Shown here one piece after another: positions 61,252 to 64,000 of a DNA stretch of 64,000 bases. Source of the DNA: Crocosphaera chwakensis CCY0110 (GTDB lineage: Bacteria; Cyanobacteriota; Cyanobacteriia; Cyanobacteriales; Microcystaceae). The position numbers and the translations under genes were made by a program. Position 1 is the stretch's first letter, and every line of letters starts with the position of its first letter. The DNA lies in assembly GCF_000169335.1 (NCBI RefSeq), contig NZ_AAXW01000016.1, positions 36,508 to 100,507 of the forward strand. The letters are read 5' to 3'. The notes beneath the pieces were generated by a model that worked only from the letters and a program-made list of their open reading frames with translations, was not told the origin of the DNA and made no database searches.

Positions 61252-62773
61252 GTAAGGATTCAGGTCTAGAAGTTAGGAATTAGGGAAGGAAACAAACAAT
61301 TCGGATGACCGACTTTGGCTATTAATGACTTCTCGAAAAAATCAATCACCGAACGTTCTTGACGACGACAAGTTTGAATAACCGTCAATAAGTTAGCTGT
61401 TTGTTTAAATCGTTCCATGCTTCTTGAACCCCCACTAACTTTCCGTTTCGTGATGGCTAATCTTAAGGATCTTTCAGCAAGATTATTATCAGGGGGGATC
61501 TCTGGATGCTCCAGAAAATACCACCATTGCTCTGCCTTTTGCCGAAGGTTTCGCAAAAGTTTTCCGGCTTCATAACCGGCTTTAGGCTTCCATTCTTCTG
61601 TGGCTATCTTTATCTTATCTTTGAATTGTCTTGCCCAAACTTGATAACCATGCCTATTCTTATCGTTTTGCCAAATACGATAATGACGGAAAGCTTCATC
61701 AATTAATTTGAGAAAAGTTTGACCGATGGTTTTGTTATATTGACCTGGAGTTTTTATTAATCGCTGAAAGTGACGGCGTAAATGTGCCAAACATTTCTGT
61801 TGAGCAACAACAGTATAACCATTGTAAACTCCCAAATCATCACTACTTAAAACACCACCATATTCATGGCCTAACTGATCTTCTAATTCCTTACGCCCCC
61901 TAGTATCAGCAGCCCGAAACAGGCAGAAAAGTTGATTGGTAAATACCCACAACCATTCTTTGACTCCCTTCACTGGCCAGGGTGTTTCATCAACATGAAT
62001 TGGGGGTTGTTCTACTTTGACCCACTTGGATAATTGTTCAACCGACGGATTAATGGCTGTTTCTACTCGTTGATTGGTGGCTACGATGGTCCCCATACCT
62101 ATCTCAATTTGCCCTAACTCCCACAACATCTCTTGTTGCTTTTCATAAGGTAGATGTCCATAATTCCCTAACCATCCCAGAAAAGCTTGTAACTTCACTC
62201 CTAAATCTTGTCCTGGGACGGTCTTGGGCGACCAATTCGCTTTGGTCACTTCACCACAATGCCCACAGCGACAATGATGACGATGATATTCTACTACCTC
62301 AATGGGTTTATCTACCAGTTGTGCTACCTGCTGAGAATCAACTTTCACTGGTTCTATTAATAATTCTGTTTGACCACAGTGACTACATATTGATGGTTGC
62401 AAGATTTGAATTCTGTCAATTCTCCCAAAGCCTTTCCTTGTTTTTCCCTTATGTCCAGGTTGTCCCCCTGGTTTTCTTTTCTTATCCTTATCGTCTTCAG
62501 TTGTTTTAGCCTTCTCAGACTTTTTCAATAAGTCTGTTGATGGGGGTTTTGATGAGGTTTGGCTATCTAAATTACGACTGAGCTTTAATTTTTCTATTTC
62601 TTTTTGTAGCTGCTCGATAAGTTTCTGTTGAGCCAAGATAATTTGTACCAACCCAGATTTTGACAGTTGGTTTAATTCGTCTGAATTTAACTGTACTCCT
62701 GGTTCAGTTTGACTCATACCGTTACTTTAGCGCAGTCAGCCTGTTTGTCAATATTTGCCACCTGAATCCTTAC
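61252..62773 (-). mobile_element. IS66-family insertion sequence (single-ORF type) with 8-bp target duplication
   Basis: The 1522-nt element has 13-14-nt terminal inverted repeats, GTAAGGATTCAGGT and ACCTGAATCCTTAC, exactly matching. The target-site duplication is GCTCTGAT at 61244-61251 and 62774-62781. Only one ORF is present (tnpC type), which fits the short IS66 group that lacks tnpA and tnpB. The exact ends and intact ORF indicate a recent insertion. Confidence 0.95.
61266..62717 (-). CDS. IS66-family transposase
   Basis: A 483-aa DDE transposase. A leucine-rich coiled coil (LVQIILAQQKLIEQLQKEIEKLK) and a Lys/Pro linker precede a Cys/His zinc region (CSHCGQTELL, HRHHCRCGHCGEV). The catalytic Asp residues are in HVDETPWPVKG and SSDDLGVYNGY, and the Glu is in NLAERSLRLAITKRK. 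Its frame is intact. Confidence 0.94.
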   Translation of the reverse strand: MSQTEPGVQLNSDELNQLSKSGLVQIILAQQKLIEQLQKEIEKLKLSRNLDSQTSSKPPSTDLLKKSEKAKTTEDDKDKKRKPGGQPGHKGKTRKGFGRIDRIQILQPSICSHCGQTELLIEPVKVDSQQVAQLVDKPIEVVEYHRHHCRCGHCGEVTKANWSPKTVPGQDLGVKLQAFLGWLGNYGHLPYEKQQEMLWELGQIEIGMGTIVATNQRVETAINPSVEQLSKWVKVEQPPIHVDETPWPVKGVKEWLWVFTNQLFCLFRAADTRGRKELEDQLGHEYGGVLSSDDLGVYNGYTVVAQQKCLAHLRRHFQRLIKTPGQYNKTIGQTFLKLIDEAFRHYRIWQNDKNRHGYQVWARQFKDKIKIATEEWKPKAGYEAGKLLRNLRQKAEQWWYFLEHPEIPPDNNLAERSLRLAITKRKVSGGSRSMERFKQTANLLTVIQTCRRQERSVIDFFEKSLIAKVGHPNCLFPSLIPNF

Positions 62774-63149
62774 GCTCTGATTGAAAAATATCTATAATTT
62801 TTTCTTCATTTGCTTGAAAAATATTTTCAAATTCATTAATAATTTGGTGAGCTTTTAGTAAATCTTTTGAAGATAGCTTAGAGCTATTAATATGAGTTTG
62901 TAATTTACCTAAAAACTCAATTACACGCTGAAAGGTTTTTTCTTCTAACTGGCTATTTCTGTTCACAGATGATTGTTTTAAGTTGAAGACTTTATACTTT
63001 AAATTTTCTAAAGAAAAAACACATCTATCTAGATATTGGTTCATAGATGGTGTTGGATGTATTTCTAAATCCTGCTCTATAGTGCGAGGATATATCATTT
63101 TGAGATAGGTTTCGTACCAATTATTATTAAGAGATGATTTCATATACAT
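62748..63149 (-). pseudogene. N-terminal half of the gene split by the IS66-type element
   Basis: It starts at ATG 63149, where TAATG overlaps the SMI1 gene's stop codon. It reads MYMKSSLNNNWYETYLKMI to IIDIFQSE, after which the frame enters the IS end (RKDSGGKY). With the 60792-61243 half the original protein was about 275 aa, soluble, with a coiled-coil middle (about 50-130). The family is unknown. Confidence 0.85.
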
Positions 63150-63748
63150 TAATCTTTCCAAATTCCTCGCCAAGTATTTATTTGTTCGGGATTGTATTTT
63201 TGAAAGATTTTTTCGATTTTTTCCAAATCTTCTTCTATTCTTATATAACCAAATTCTTCATAAAATTTTGTGTAATACGCTCCTTCTCTATAACATTCAG
63301 CTATCGTCAACATTAAGTTAGTCAAGCTAGAAGCATATATTACAGAATCTAATCCCATTTTTGCGTACCAAACTGAAGAGTAATCCTTTTCTTTTTTATC
63401 ACAAAGAATATAGTAAACATCCTTTCCGCAGCCGTGCATAATAGTTAATATATGATTGTCAAAACTACATGGATCTTTGTATGCTTCGCAATGAGGAGAC
63501 CATTCCAAAGCTAATTTTAAAGGATATAATACTAAATCATCAGAACCTAACATAATGTCTCCATCACAAAATTGATATAAGTCATAGACTTCTTTGGGAA
63601 GTACAAAAGGAAAATCTTTCGTTATTTCTTCAATTTCTTTAATACTTAATCCTCGGCGAAGTTGAGAAACCTCTTCGGGGCAATTAAGCTTTAGCCAATG
63701 AATAATTTCATCAAGAGAGCGAGTAAGTTTAGACATTTTAGTTATCAA
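63149..63748 (-). CDS. SMI1/KNR4-family (immunity-type) protein
   Basis: A 199-aa protein of the SMI1/KNR4 superfamily: GLSIKEIEEITKDFPFVLPKEVYDLYQFCDGDIMLGSDDLVLYPL is its N-terminal core. The family is commonly found as immunity proteins of polymorphic toxins. I keep TTG 63748 as the start because AAGGAG lies 8 nt upstream of it; ATG 63736 is 20 nt away. It is coupled (TAATG) to the gene now split by an IS. No toxin gene is in the window. Confidence 0.8.
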   Translation of the reverse strand: MITKMSKLTRSLDEIIHWLKLNCPEEVSQLRRGLSIKEIEEITKDFPFVLPKEVYDLYQFCDGDIMLGSDDLVLYPLKLALEWSPHCEAYKDPCSFDNHILTIMHGCGKDVYYILCDKKEKDYSSVWYAKMGLDSVIYASSLTNLMLTIAECYREGAYYTKFYEEFGYIRIEEDLEKIEKIFQKYNPEQINTWRGIWKD

Positions 63749-63854
63749 TAATCTTACTCCTTATTTTACCTTAACAATTGTGTTCAAAAGATGTTTATCG
63801 TTTCTGCTCAAAACTCCTTACAATAAAGTAAGGAACAAGAGAAAGGAAAAAATA

Positions 63855-64000
63855 ATGCCTTGTGCCACCATAACCAGTAAAGGGCAAGTAACAATCCCAA
63901 AAGAGATTAGAGACTATCTCAAACTAGACACAGGAACTAAAGTCGATTTTGTGATTACCGAAACAGGAGAAGTCAAAGTCATTCCCCTAGTGACTAACGT
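63855..64000 (+). CDS. AbrB/VapB-type antitoxin, N-terminal part (runs off window)
   Basis: An open frame from ATG 63855 (AAAGGAA upstream) gives PCATITSKGQVTIPKEIRDYLKL then TGTKVDFVITETGEVKVIPL. This is the SpoVT/AbrB swapped-hairpin domain, typical of MazE/VapB antitoxins. A toxin gene is likely to follow outside the window. Confidence 0.9.
   Translation, partial: MPCATITSKGQVTIPKEIRDYLKLDTGTKVDFVITETGEVKVIPLVTN

Overview
The window looks like chromosome from a unicellular cyanobacterium. The direct evidence is a complete psbH (photosystem II), a CPP1/DUF3353-type J-like protein, DUF3386, a WecA-type transferase, cyanobacterial forms of MiaB, FolD, NadK and class II aldolase, low G+C, and many HIP1 octamers (GCGATCGC). 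The gene content resembles the Crocosphaera/Cyanothece group, but that placement is an inference and no species is claimed.

Layout. 1-9750: 5' part of a pentameric ligand-gated channel homologue, der, small secreted proteins, a tocopherol-type methyltransferase overlapping an NrtS-like nitrate transporter, a DUF2256/asparaginase/DUF29 operon, an ArsR regulator and an NFACT (Rqc2-like) protein. 9751-19500: PhoX-like PEP-CTERM protein, Kir channel, M48 protease, SpoIID/LytB protein, two convergent Crp-family paralogues and miaB. 19500-20900: a gene-poor stretch holding a frameshifted GIY-YIG gene between two 94-bp direct repeats, then tRNA-Gly(CCC). 20956-27166: DUF3386, an OmpR-type regulator, LapA-like and Coq4-like proteins, a Nudix enzyme, an OB-fold lipoprotein, folD and a pentapeptide-repeat membrane protein. 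27171-30390: repeats and mobile DNA (a CTCCCTG heptamer element, a fossil IS end, an IS1634-family element and a Pro/Gln/Glu-rich gene beside it). 30425-38250: LpxB-like protein, GH13, Rieske protein, nadK, PBP2 and a 55-aa secreted peptide. 38493-41510: an AAA/STAND-like NTPase followed by three Uma2 nuclease genes, one internally deleted. 41612-46089: GH57, then an FtsL-like gene and ftsI. 46151-47998: an IS1-family element inside a Uma2 gene, then a VapBC-type pair. 48097-51228: AGCS symporter with a CPP1-like protein, tatA and psbH. 52275-60726: pilin-like and cupin-like proteins, a flavin disulfide reductase, a SIMPL protein, class II aldolase, a CDF transporter with its SmtB-type regulator, a WecA-like transferase and a creatininase-family protein. 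60792-63748: a SMI1/KNR4 gene coupled to a second gene that an IS66-type element has cut in two. 63855-64000: start of an AbrB-type antitoxin.

Working together. PBP2, FtsI with its FtsL-like partner, the SpoIID protein and the WecA-like transferase serve the cell envelope. GH13 and GH57 act on alpha-glucan, and class II aldolase serves the Calvin cycle and glycolysis. PsbH and the CPP1-like protein belong to the photosynthetic machinery. The accessory layer is the most interesting part. It contains a precisely reconstructable IS66 disruption with an 8-bp target duplication, an IS1-type transposase whose frame carries two short GC-rich palindromic insertions, a dispersed inverted-repeat element with a variable CTCCCTG tract, and the GIY-YIG gene bracketed by nearly identical repeats. 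I found no CRISPR array, rRNA, prophage or nif gene.
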